Shown in pieces: positions 27,100 through 38,242 of a DNA stretch of 57,771 nucleotides (positions are counted from its first letter, which is position 1; the number at the start of each line of letters is the position of its first letter). This stretch comes from Akkermansiaceae bacterium UBA2367 (GTDB lineage: Bacteria; Verrucomicrobiota; Verrucomicrobiia; Verrucomicrobiales; DEV007), in assembly GCA_002344525.1 (NCBI GenBank), contig DDTJ01000041.1, forward strand, positions 1-57,771. Direction: 5' to 3'. Below the pieces are notes generated by a model. That model saw nothing but the letters and a program-made list of their open reading frames with translations, did not search any database and had not been told where the DNA came from. A program made the position numbers and the translations under genes.

Positions 27100-27569
27100 G
27101 CCTCCGTTCCGGTCCCGCCGGCCATCGCGGCGAGGAAGGCGGGGCCGTACTTCTCGCAGCGGGCCTCGCCCACGCCGTCGATCTCGCGCAGTTCGGCGAC
27201 GCTGGCGCAGCCGCGCCTCACCATCTCGGCGAGCTGCTCGTTGGTGAAGACATTGTAGACCGGCACGGCGTCGCGGGCGGCGACCTCCTTTCGCAGGTCG
27301 CGCAGGCGGGCGAAGACGGCGAACTGCTCCGGGGTCAGCACCTCCTTGTAGTCCACCTTGCGTCCGGCGCGGCCCGGCGCCCCGTAGTCGGGGCCGCCGG
27401 TCTCCGGCCCGTGCAGGTAGTCCACGCAGATCGCCCAGAAGGAGCTCTGCCCATCCTCGACGAAACGCCGCTCGATGGTCACGACGCGGTGCCGCGAGAG
27501 GAAGGAGGCGAGGTCCGCCTCCGCCGTGGCGGGGTCGCGGCTGGGGATATGGAAGAATTTCAGGGGCAT
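27096..27569 (-). CDS. HRDC-domain DGR accessory protein
   Basis: 157 aa. The C-terminal half is an HRDC nucleic-acid-binding domain: LTPEQFAVFARLRDLRKEVA, VPVYNVFTNEQLAEM, and ELREIDGVGEARCEKYG, the motif seen in RecQ and RNase D. The N-terminal half (KFFHIPSRDPATAEADLASF; RRFVEDGQSSFWAICVDYLH) is the sequence found in stand-alone HRDC proteins next to DGR reverse transcriptases. HRDC proteins are one of the known accessory types that replace Avd. Presumably it binds template RNA/cDNA or the reverse transcriptase. It starts 127 bases after the variable-protein stop and overlaps the RT start. Confidence 0.9.
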   Translation of the reverse strand: MPLKFFHIPSRDPATAEADLASFLSRHRVVTIERRFVEDGQSSFWAICVDYLHGPETGGPDYGAPGRAGRKVDYKEVLTPEQFAVFARLRDLRKEVAARDAVPVYNVFTNEQLAEMVRRGCASVAELREIDGVGEARCEKYGPAFLAAMAGGTGTEA

Positions 27570-27696
27570 TCCAACGATCTGGTTTTTGAAAAAAATTCAC
27601 GACCGCTTCGCGGTCCCTTCCCCCCGCTCCGGCCCCGACGGGTTCCGGCTGCCGCCTCCACCCGTCAGGCCTCCGCTGCTCGGGCTTTCGCTCCGC
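27570..27696. other. Spacer between DGR variable protein and HRDC gene with hairpin
   Basis: Contains a perfect hairpin GACCGC-TTC-GCGGTC at 27601-27615, followed on the minus strand by the T-rich run GTGAATTTTTTTC (27587-27599). On the minus strand this looks like a terminator or attenuator after the variable-protein gene, which would make the RT/HRDC genes weakly or separately expressed. It lies ~100 bases from the VR end, further than the VR-proximal hairpins described for phage DGRs. Confidence 0.5.
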
Positions 27697-29541
27697 TCAC
27701 TGGACGGAAGGAACTAGGGCGGGGCGGAAGCCCAGGTTGTTGCCCCGGCCGCCCGGCGCGCCCCCGGCGCGGATCGCCGACCGGCAGACCGCGGCGTCGT
27801 TGAACCAACCGCCGCCGCGGAGCACGCGGTGGCCGCCCGAAGACGCGCCAGCGGGATCGGTCGTAGCACCGCTAGGATAATCTCCGTAGTAGTCCCGGCA
27901 CCATTCCCACACGTTCCCGTGCATGTCGTGAAGACCCCATGCGTTCGCCTCGTATTTCCCCACAGGGGCGGCTTCCTCGCCGACTCCGTCGTCTTGCGAC
28001 GCGTCCTTCCAACTGAAACTCACGTTCTTGTCCGCAAAATTCGCATAGCGGCTCAGCTTCGACGCATCGCTCCCGAACGAGAACGCCGTCTCCGTCCCCG
28101 CTCGACACGCATACTCCCACTGCGCCTCCGTCGGCAGCTCCCATTTCCACCCTTCCGGCAGGGGGTGCCTCTCGTTCATTTTCTTCAACCATCCCTGCGC
28201 GTCGTCCCAGCTCGTGAAATACATCGCCACCTGCGCTCCCGTCGCGGTCACGTCTCCAAAGGTCTTGTCCTTCTCCCCGCCGGCCTTCAGCGAGGCCACG
28301 TCGCCGCTCATCACGCTCGCCCACTGCCCCTGCGTCGTCTCGGTCTTCGCCAGCCAGAAGCCACGCGTCAGCGTCACTTTGTGCGCCTTCTCATCGTCGT
28401 CGCGGCCCGGCTCATCCGCCGGGCTGCCCATCGTGAAACTGCCCGCCGGGCACCACACCATCGCAATGCCCCCGAACTCGCGCACCTCGCCCGCGCGACC
28501 GCCCTCCATGCCGCGCGACGCCGGGAAGGCGGGCGCGGGTGCCGGGTCGGGGCGGGCCATCGGGGCGGGAGAGGATGGGGCCGACGGGGGCGCGGGCTGG
28601 TTCTTCATCGCCTCGGCCACCAGCTTCTCGGCCATCTCCTTCGCCCGGCGCTCGATCTCCGCCTCGGTCATCCGCGGCTCCGCCACCGCCACCTTCTCCG
28701 GCACGCCCCTCGTGAAGGTGAACCGCATCCCCGACAGGTCCAGCAGGTTGTGCTCCATCGGCACATGCCGCGAACGCCGGAAATCGGGGTCGAGGCCCTT
28801 CGCGGCGTCCTCCTTCGCCCATTCCGACGAAATCTCGCGCACCTCCTGCCGCGTCTTGGCGAAGACATCCCCGATGCTCAGGCCGGGAACCTTCATGTTC
28901 GCCACCAGCACCTCGGTGAAGAGTCCGTCGTTCGCCACCTCGCCCGGCGCGGCGGAGTAGCTGATGAGCGTGCCGCTCGGGGCCGCCACCTGCGCGAGGC
29001 CCCGGCTCGACCCCAGCACCGAGCGCGTCCCGCCCTCGTCCGACTCGACCCGCAGCGGGTTGTTCCGGCAGCAGTCGAGCACCACCACTTTCGCCTGGGC
29101 CTTCGTGGACTCCAGCATGTCCATCCAGTTCTGCAGGGACACGGCCTCGCTGGCGAGACGCCGCTTCATCCGCGCCACGTCGGCGGTGGCGGAGGACACG
29201 TCGGTGTCCTTCACCAGCAGGAAGTTCTCCCCGTGGTACTCGATGCCGTGCCCGGCGAAATAGACGAAGGCGAACTCGGCCCCCTTCGCCCGGTCGAGGA
29301 AGGCGTCGAAGGCCCGCCCCGTCTCCTTCCAATCGGCGTCGGTGAGCAGGCTCACGTCGAAGGGCGGGTCGAGGGACTCCAAGGTCTCCTTCATCCGCTT
29401 CGCGTCGGCGACGGCGACTCTCAAGCGAGGCACCTTCTCATACCCATCCATACCCACGACGAGGGCGACGCGCCTGCCTTGGGCTTGGGCGAGCGAAGGA
29501 AGCAGGAGGGCGGCGGCGAGGAGAAAGGCGATCAGTCTCAT
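27697..29541 (-). CDS. DGR variable protein: exported caspase-like protease fused to FGE/SUMF1 (C-type lectin fold) domain
   Basis: 614 aa. A signal peptide (IAFLLAAALLLPSLAQA, residues 4-20) is followed by a peptidase C14 caspase-like domain (about 22-260) with catalytic His98 (YFAGHGIEYHG) and Cys158 (VVVLDCCRNNPL). A helical, then Pro/Ala-rich linker (about 290-345) leads to a formylglycine-generating-enzyme-like domain (about 355-612: MVWCPAGSFTMGSP, WELPTEAQWEYACRAGTETA, GLHDMHGNVWEW, RVLRGGGWF). Residues 569-608 are encoded by the variable repeat; twelve residues differ from the template translation (570, 574, 580, 582, 585, 590, 592-595, 598, 600). The FGE-type CLec fold is a standard DGR scaffold for ligand display. 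I infer a receptor whose diversified domain controls a protease. First gene of the DGR cassette. Confidence 0.92.
   Translation of the reverse strand: MRLIAFLLAAALLLPSLAQAQGRRVALVVGMDGYEKVPRLRVAVADAKRMKETLESLDPPFDVSLLTDADWKETGRAFDAFLDRAKGAEFAFVYFAGHGIEYHGENFLLVKDTDVSSATADVARMKRRLASEAVSLQNWMDMLESTKAQAKVVVLDCCRNNPLRVESDEGGTRSVLGSSRGLAQVAAPSGTLISYSAAPGEVANDGLFTEVLVANMKVPGLSIGDVFAKTRQEVREISSEWAKEDAAKGLDPDFRRSRHVPMEHNLLDLSGMRFTFTRGVPEKVAVAEPRMTEAEIERRAKEMAEKLVAEAMKNQPAPPSAPSSPAPMARPDPAPAPAFPASRGMEGGRAGEVREFGGIAMVWCPAGSFTMGSPADEPGRDDDEKAHKVTLTRGFWLAKTETTQGQWASVMSGDVASLKAGGEKDKTFGDVTATGAQVAMYFTSWDDAQGWLKKMNERHPLPEGWKWELPTEAQWEYACRAGTETAFSFGSDASKLSRYANFADKNVSFSWKDASQDDGVGEEAAPVGKYEANAWGLHDMHGNVWEWCRDYYGDYPSGATTDPAGASSGGHRVLRGGGWFNDAAVCRSAIRAGGAPGGRGNNLGFRPALVPSVQ
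27717..27838 (-). repeat. DGR variable repeat (VR)
   Basis: 3' end of the variable-protein gene, ending about seven codons before its stop. Counterpart of the template repeat at 26008-26129. All 19 differences correspond to adenines in the template, including transitions and transversions (sense strand A to G, C or T). The flanks stop matching on the 5' side at 27839-27840. Confidence 0.95.
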
Positions 29542-29684
29542 GAAGTTTGGGAGTGTTCAGTGTTCAGCGGTCGCGGCATGAGGGCAGGATAACAAAACGG
29601 GCGGTTCAGGAAAAGACGTTTTTGGCGGGGGAGGGATTCAGTTTTTCGGCACCGCCGGGGATTCCGAGGGTCGGGGCTTGGGGG

Positions 29685-29759
29685 GGATTTGGACCACGGA
29701 TGACACGAATCACACGAATGGAATGCAAGAATATCGATGTTCATCCGTGGTCCAAATCC
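29685..29759. repeat. Inverted repeat element, 19-base perfect arms
   Basis: Arms 29685-29703 and 29741-29759 are perfect reverse complements (core GATTTGGACCACGGATGA), enclosing a 37-base loop with two copies of CACGAAT. It sits between the convergently ended uvrC and the start side of the DGR variable-protein gene. AT-richer than its surroundings; no coding potential. Confidence 0.8.
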
Positions 29760-29795
29760 TGAAACTCCAAGGGGCAGGCAATTTGCCGGGGATGC

Positions 29796-31385
29796 TCAAT
29801 GCGTCTCCAAAAAGCGCACGATCTCGTCGGCGAGCTTCGCCCCGATCCCCGGCACGGCCGCGATTTCCTCCCCGGTGGCTTTCCGCAGGCGCGAGACGGA
29901 GCCGAAGCGTTCCAGCAGACGCTCCTTCCGCGCTTGGCTGACGCCGGGGCAGTCGTCGAGAATGCTCTCCTCGACGCGGCGCTTCATCAGCAACTGGTGG
30001 TAGCCGTTGGCGAAGCGGTGGGCCTCGTCGCGGATGCGCTGGAGCAGCTTCAAGGCACCCCGGTCGTGGGGGATCACGAGCGGCTCGGACTCGCCGGGAC
30101 GGAAGACCTCCTCGCGCTGCTTGGCGAGGCCGATCACGGGCAGTTCGTGGAGGCCGAGCCGTCGCAGCTCCTTCACCGCCATGCCGAGCTGGCCCTTGCC
30201 CCCGTCGACGATGACGAGATCGGGAAGACGCACGAAAGGGCGTTTCCCCGACGGGCCGCGCTCCTCTTCGCCCGCCTCGATCCGCCGCATCGCCTCCAGC
30301 GGATTCTCCTGGCTGGCGTCGGCTTCCTCGGCCCCGACCCGCTCCCGCGCTTGGAGGAGGATGCGCGAGTAGCGCCGCCGGACGACCTCGGCCATGCTCG
30401 CGAAGTCGTCCTGGCCCTTCACCGTCCGGATGCGGTAGCGGCGGTAGTTGGCGTTGTCGGGCAGCCCGTCGCGGAAGCGCACCATGGAGGCGACGATGTG
30501 GTTCGAGGAGATGTTGGAAATGTCGAAGCACTCCATCACGAGTGGAGGGCCATCCAGACCGAGGATTTCGCCCAGTTCGGCCACGTCGGCCTCGGAGTCG
30601 ATGGCCTTCCCCGGCACGCCGCGGCGACGGAACTGGCGTGTGGGGCGCAGGGTCTGCTTCAAATTGGCGACCATGTCGCGCAGCTCGGCGGCGCGTTCGA
30701 AATCGAGCGATGCGGCGGCCTCGCGCATCTCCTCCTCGATGGAGGCGAGGAGGTCCTTCGACTGCCCCTGGAGGAATTCGCAGGCCCGCTCGACCTTGGC
30801 GAGGTAGTCCTCGCGCGAGATGCGCCCGATGCAGGGCGCGGCGCAGTTGCGGATGATGTCGTTGTGGCAGTGGCGGTAGTCCTGCTCGTCGGGCTTGAGG
30901 GGGCGGCAGCTCCGCAGGCCGAACTCGCGGTTCATCCACGCGATGGTGCGCCGCAGCGCCCCGGAATGGGCGAAGGGTCCGAAGTAGCGCGCCCCGTCCT
31001 CCTTGCGCAGGCGGGTGAGCTGGAAGCGCGGCCACGGTTCGCCCGGATGCATCTTCACGAGGAGGAAGCGCTTGTCGTCGCGGAAGGCGATGTTGTATTT
31101 GGGCCGGTATTCCTTGATCAGCTTGCCTTCGAGGAGCAGGGCTTCGGGCTCGTTGCGCACCTCGTGGATGTCGAAGTCCCAGATGCTCTCGATCAGCGCC
31201 CGCGTCTTGTGCTCGGCGAGGCGCTGTCGCGAGGGGGTGAAGTAGGAGGCGAGCCGCTTGCGCAGATCGCGGGCCTTGCCCACGTAGATGACGGAGCCAA
31301 GCCGATCCTTGTGCAGGTAGACCCCCGGTTTGTGGGGGACTTCCCGCAGCTTTCTCTGGAGATCCGGTTTGGCGTCGCTGGGCAC
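29796..31385 (-). CDS. uvrC: Excinuclease ABC subunit C
   Basis: About 529 aa. In order: GIY-YIG nuclease (KPGVYLHKD, SVIYVGKARDLRKRLASYF), UVR motif (ASIEEEMREAAASLDFERAA), the RNase-H-like UvrC endonuclease core (MECFDISNISSNHIVASMV, DLVIVDGGKGQLGMAVKEL), and a C-terminal tandem HhH (LDDCPGVSQARKERLLERFG, AAVPGIGAKLADEIVRF). It makes both incisions in nucleotide excision repair with UvrAB. No suitable ATG exists near the homologous N-terminus; the GTG at 31385 places the GIY-YIG domain at the expected position, giving a protein slightly shorter than E. coli UvrC. Divergent from an exported protein gene. Confidence 0.95.
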   Translation of the reverse strand: MPSDAKPDLQRKLREVPHKPGVYLHKDRLGSVIYVGKARDLRKRLASYFTPSRQRLAEHKTRALIESIWDFDIHEVRNEPEALLLEGKLIKEYRPKYNIAFRDDKRFLLVKMHPGEPWPRFQLTRLRKEDGARYFGPFAHSGALRRTIAWMNREFGLRSCRPLKPDEQDYRHCHNDIIRNCAAPCIGRISREDYLAKVERACEFLQGQSKDLLASIEEEMREAAASLDFERAAELRDMVANLKQTLRPTRQFRRRGVPGKAIDSEADVAELGEILGLDGPPLVMECFDISNISSNHIVASMVRFRDGLPDNANYRRYRIRTVKGQDDFASMAEVVRRRYSRILLQARERVGAEEADASQENPLEAMRRIEAGEEERGPSGKRPFVRLPDLVIVDGGKGQLGMAVKELRRLGLHELPVIGLAKQREEVFRPGESEPLVIPHDRGALKLLQRIRDEAHRFANGYHQLLMKRRVEESILDDCPGVSQARKERLLERFGSVSRLRKATGEEIAAVPGIGAKLADEIVRFLETH

Positions 31386-31526
31386 GGGGGACGATACGCC
31401 CGAGAACAAGGCGGCGCATCCGCCGAAAATGCTTGCCTCCCGCGATCGCGGCGGGCATGATGCCGCATGAACGGGCCACTCCGTTCGTCCCTCCTCTGGG
31501 GCTTTCCCCTGCGCTCCCCCTCTCCT

Positions 31527-32282
31527 ATGAACGCGCGACATCTCCTCGCCCTCGGTCTCCTCGTCTCCCTGCCCGCCACTTGGGCCGAAGCCCAGCTCCG
31601 CCGCCCCGGCATCGTCATCGTCAAGCGGGAGGACCGCTCCAAAAGCAACTTGGTGAAGGAGGACGGCGCCATCTACCTCGAAGGCATGGTCGAGAAGGAG
31701 GTGCCGGTGCGCGTCACCGTCGCCGCGCCCGTCTACGCGAACCTGAAAGGCGAGCGCTGGATGGGCAACCTCCTCCCCGACCAGAACGCCGTCCTCCTCG
31801 CCGTGAGCGAAAAGGCCTACCGCGTCCGCGCCCGCGCCAAGCAGGGCCAAGTCGCCGGCTGGGTCAGCAAGGCCTCCGTCGCGGGCCTGCCCGAGGGTTT
31901 CGAGGAGAACCTTCGCCTCTACCACGAGCGCTATCTCGTCGTCTCCGAACTGATCGAGAAGCAGCAGATCGCCCTCGGCATGACCGTCGCCGAGGTCGCC
32001 GCCTCCATCGGCCCACCCGACAAGCGCAATTCCACCATGAACCAAGGCGGGAGGATCGACTCGCTCGAATACATCTCCTACCAGCGGGTCCCCCAGACCT
32101 ACACGACCATCGACCCCTTTGGCCGGCCTATCACCGCGACCCGCTACATCGAGGTCGAGTCGGGCCGGATCACCGTCGAGTTCACCAACGACGTCGCCAC
32201 CTCCATCTCCGAGTCCGAGGGCTTCGACTACTCGAACGCCCGCCTCGACGTCTCCGTGCCGCCCCTCGTCTTCCTGTTCTAG
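31527..32282 (+). CDS. Exported hypothetical protein with BamE/SmpA-like segment
   Basis: 251 aa. Signal peptide (HLLALGLLVSLPATWAEA, cleavage near AEAQ). The middle holds an SH3-like stretch (PVRVTVAAPVYANLKGERWM; VAGWVSKASVAGLPEG). The C-terminal part has ALGMTVAEVAASIGPPDKRN followed by SLEYISYQ and RITVEFTND, the sequence pattern of BamE/SmpA-type lipoproteins, but there is no lipobox. The ATG at 31527 is chosen for the signal peptide over 31467. Periplasmic; function unknown. Confidence 0.72.
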   Translation: MNARHLLALGLLVSLPATWAEAQLRRPGIVIVKREDRSKSNLVKEDGAIYLEGMVEKEVPVRVTVAAPVYANLKGERWMGNLLPDQNAVLLAVSEKAYRVRARAKQGQVAGWVSKASVAGLPEGFEENLRLYHERYLVVSELIEKQQIALGMTVAEVAASIGPPDKRNSTMNQGGRIDSLEYISYQRVPQTYTTIDPFGRPITATRYIEVESGRITVEFTNDVATSISESEGFDYSNARLDVSVPPLVFLF

Positions 32283-32430
32283 CCATCGACGGTGGGACGG
32301 GGTGGATGGGGAAATATCGCCCGTTCCATCCATCGGGTTTTGACAATCCGGCGGGGCGGCGCTCTCGTGTCCTTGCGGAGGCGTTTGCGCCAGCCGCGCG
32401 AAACCCGAACCCGACAAACCCATCCCCATC

Positions 32431-33060
<630 letters not shown>

Positions 33061-33092
33061 TCCCCGGACCTCGCGGACGCGACCGTCTTCCC

Positions 33093-33129
33093 AAAAAGCG
33101 GACCGGACAGGCTTCCGGTCCGCTTTTTT
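33093..33129 (+). terminator. Rho-independent terminator after the superoxide dismutase gene
   Basis: Inverted repeat AAAAGCGGACCGGA / TCCGGTCCGCTTTT with a six-base loop and a terminal run of T, beginning 33 bases after the sod stop codon. Confidence 0.9.
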
Positions 33130-33686
33130 GTGGAGGTCGGCGGCCTCGATGAGATTTGCGGACCCAAGAAGGGCCGATATTTTCCTGTCCGCCGTGAAGC
33201 CCGGCTGCGGCAGGAAGGGCGAAGGATCTCCCACGCACCCCATCTGCGAAAATCCGCGTTTCATCCGCGAAAATCTGCGTTCCTTTTTTGACGCGAATGG
33301 CCGCAAATGCCCGCGAATGGGCACGAATCCAGTCCGGCGGAAGGGGCTGAAATTGTCTCGGAACTCCTGATTTTCTGAATTTTCGAACCAGTTTCCACCC
33401 CCCTTGGCAAGCGAATCGCTTGCGACACAAGGGATCTGGCAGAATCGACCCGTTTCGGCAAAAAAACCTTGAACGACCACTACATATTGTGCATCTTGGA
33501 GACCGGCCAACAAGATATGGTGTTTTTACCAAACTCATAGCGGCCTCGGGAATTGCCTGATTTCATGGTTTTTCGACGCCCGTTCCGTTCCAACGGGTCG
33601 CCGAAAACCTGAAAAACCGGGTGGTTCTCGGAAGTTAGAGAACCGTTCATCCATCCCGCACAACCCCGATCCCCTCTGTTCGCACC
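33130..33686. promoter_or_regulatory. Long leader/promoter region of nrdB with repeats and a 5' hairpin
   Basis: No gene seen. At 33244-33260 and 33265-33281 there are two near-identical 17-base direct copies (CTGCGAAAATCCGCGTT type), followed at 33293-33330 by imperfect CGAATGG-type copies. A possible NrdR-like half-palindrome CACTACATATTGTG is at about 33478-33491. A perfect stem GGTTCTC / GAGAACC (33623-33629 and 33638-33644) lies 43 bases before the nrdB ATG and could fold in the leader RNA. The AT content from 33460 to 33545 suggests that the promoter is there. Confidence 0.4.
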
Positions 33687-34766
33687 ATGGAAAAGACATT
33701 CACCATCGGAGACCGCACCTTCGTCCTCGACCAGGACAAAGCCGAGCAGGCCTACGCCGCCAAGCGCGTCATCAACGGCCGCAAGTCGGAGGCCTTCAAC
33801 CTCCTCCCCCTGAAATACCAGTGGGCCTACGACCTCTACCGGACGATGAAGGCCAACCACTGGGAACCCGAGGAGATCCCCATGCAGAAGGACATCGAGC
33901 AGTGGCAGGGTTCCGAGTTGAATGACTCCGAGCGCTGGATCATCCGCATGGGCATCGGCTACTTCTCCGCCGCCGAGGGCATCGTCGGCGACAACATCAT
34001 TCACGTCGTGCGCGAGCTCGTCACTGCGCCCGAGCTGAAGCTCGTCCTCGGCCGCCACGCCCACGAGGAGAACATCCACGCCGACAGCCTCCTCTACATG
34101 ATCAGCAGCCTCGGCATCAACCCGCACGAGTGCGAGGCCATGTTCGAGCAGATCCCCACGATCAAGCGCAAGAACGAGTTCGTCACCCGCACCTCGCACG
34201 AGCTGCGGCGCGACGTCGACCTGACCGACCCGGAGAACAAGCGCAAGCTCGCCCGCAACATCTTCGTCTTCGGCCAGTGCATGGAGGGCACCCAGTTCTA
34301 CGGCCTCTTCGGCATGATCCTCGCCCTGCGGCGGCAGAACAAGTTCACCGGCATCGGGCAGATGTTCCAATACACCCTGCGCGACGAGTCGAACCACATC
34401 GAGCTTTGCCGCAAGCTCTTCCTCGACCTCGTCGGCGAGAACATGGAGATCTGGACGCCTGCGTTCAAACAGGAGCTCGTCGAGACGATGAAGGAGGCCG
34501 TCGCCCTCGAAAAGGAGTTCATCAACGACTGCCTCCCCGTCAGCTCCGTCGGCCTCAGTGCCGAGGACTTCTGCCAGTACATCGACTACATCGCCGACCG
34601 CCGCCTCACCGGAGTGGGGCTGAACGCGCTCAACCCCGGCGTGCGCAACCCCTTCCCTTGGCTCGCTGAGACCATCGACATCAAGAAGGAGCAGAACTTC
34701 TTCGAAGGTCGCGTCACCGAATACTCGAAAGCCACCGTCCTCGTCGGCGACGACGACGATCTTTGA
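33687..34766 (+). CDS. nrdB: Ribonucleotide reductase class I small subunit, class Ic-like (no radical tyrosine)
   Basis: 359 aa. Carboxylate/histidine ligands of the dinuclear metal site are Glu97 (SAAEGIV), Glu128 and His131 (EENIHADS), Glu200 (GQCMEGTQF), Glu234 and His237 (RDESNHIEL). Spacings (34 and 3 residues between the last ligands) match the family. Position 135, four after His131, is Leu where class Ia enzymes have the radical Tyr (E. coli Tyr122). Chlamydia trachomatis has Phe there and uses a Mn/Fe cofactor, and Leu or Val are known in that subclass. Glu rather than Asp as first ligand also fits. Works with NrdA, encoded 101 bases downstream. Confidence 0.95.
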   Translation: MEKTFTIGDRTFVLDQDKAEQAYAAKRVINGRKSEAFNLLPLKYQWAYDLYRTMKANHWEPEEIPMQKDIEQWQGSELNDSERWIIRMGIGYFSAAEGIVGDNIIHVVRELVTAPELKLVLGRHAHEENIHADSLLYMISSLGINPHECEAMFEQIPTIKRKNEFVTRTSHELRRDVDLTDPENKRKLARNIFVFGQCMEGTQFYGLFGMILALRRQNKFTGIGQMFQYTLRDESNHIELCRKLFLDLVGENMEIWTPAFKQELVETMKEAVALEKEFINDCLPVSSVGLSAEDFCQYIDYIADRRLTGVGLNALNPGVRNPFPWLAETIDIKKEQNFFEGRVTEYSKATVLVGDDDDL

Positions 34767-34867
34767 CCCCGGACCGGACGGGGTCGCGCCGCACACCCGA
34801 CCCTGTCCACTCCCCGCCGCTTGAAAGCTGACTACCGAAAACCGCACCCTTTCCCCGTCCCGTCCCC

Positions 34868-38107
<3,240 letters not shown>

Positions 38108-38164
38108 GCGGGGCCGCGTCGGGCGCTCCGGGGGGCGGCTCCCCGGAGCCGTTCCGAAAACCCC

Positions 38165-38199
38165 GCAAGAGGCGGCCTCCGGGCCGCCTCTTGCGTTTT
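38165..38199 (+). terminator. Rho-independent terminator after nrdA
   Basis: Perfect 13-base stem GCAAGAGGCGGCC / GGCCGCCTCTTGC with a TCCG tetraloop, then GTTTTC, 57 bases after the nrdA stop. Confidence 0.9.
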
Positions 38200-38242
38200 C
38201 ATTGTTTTGCAGACGGACGGGAAACGTCTATCCTGCACCGCT

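Noticed and set aside
26113..27600. A longer 495-residue reverse transcriptase
   Set aside because: Residues before the ATG at 27099 are the shadow frame of the HRDC gene; the RT homology begins at MKRIGGLYDAI.
27601..27615. Hairpin as the VR-proximal DGR hairpin
   Set aside because: It is about 100 bases from the VR end, whereas described DGR hairpins lie within a few bases of the VR; a terminator role is more likely.
33478..33491. NrdR box upstream of nrdB
   Set aside because: Only one imperfect copy (CACTACATATTGTG) is convincing, and NrdR sites normally come as a pair at fixed spacing.
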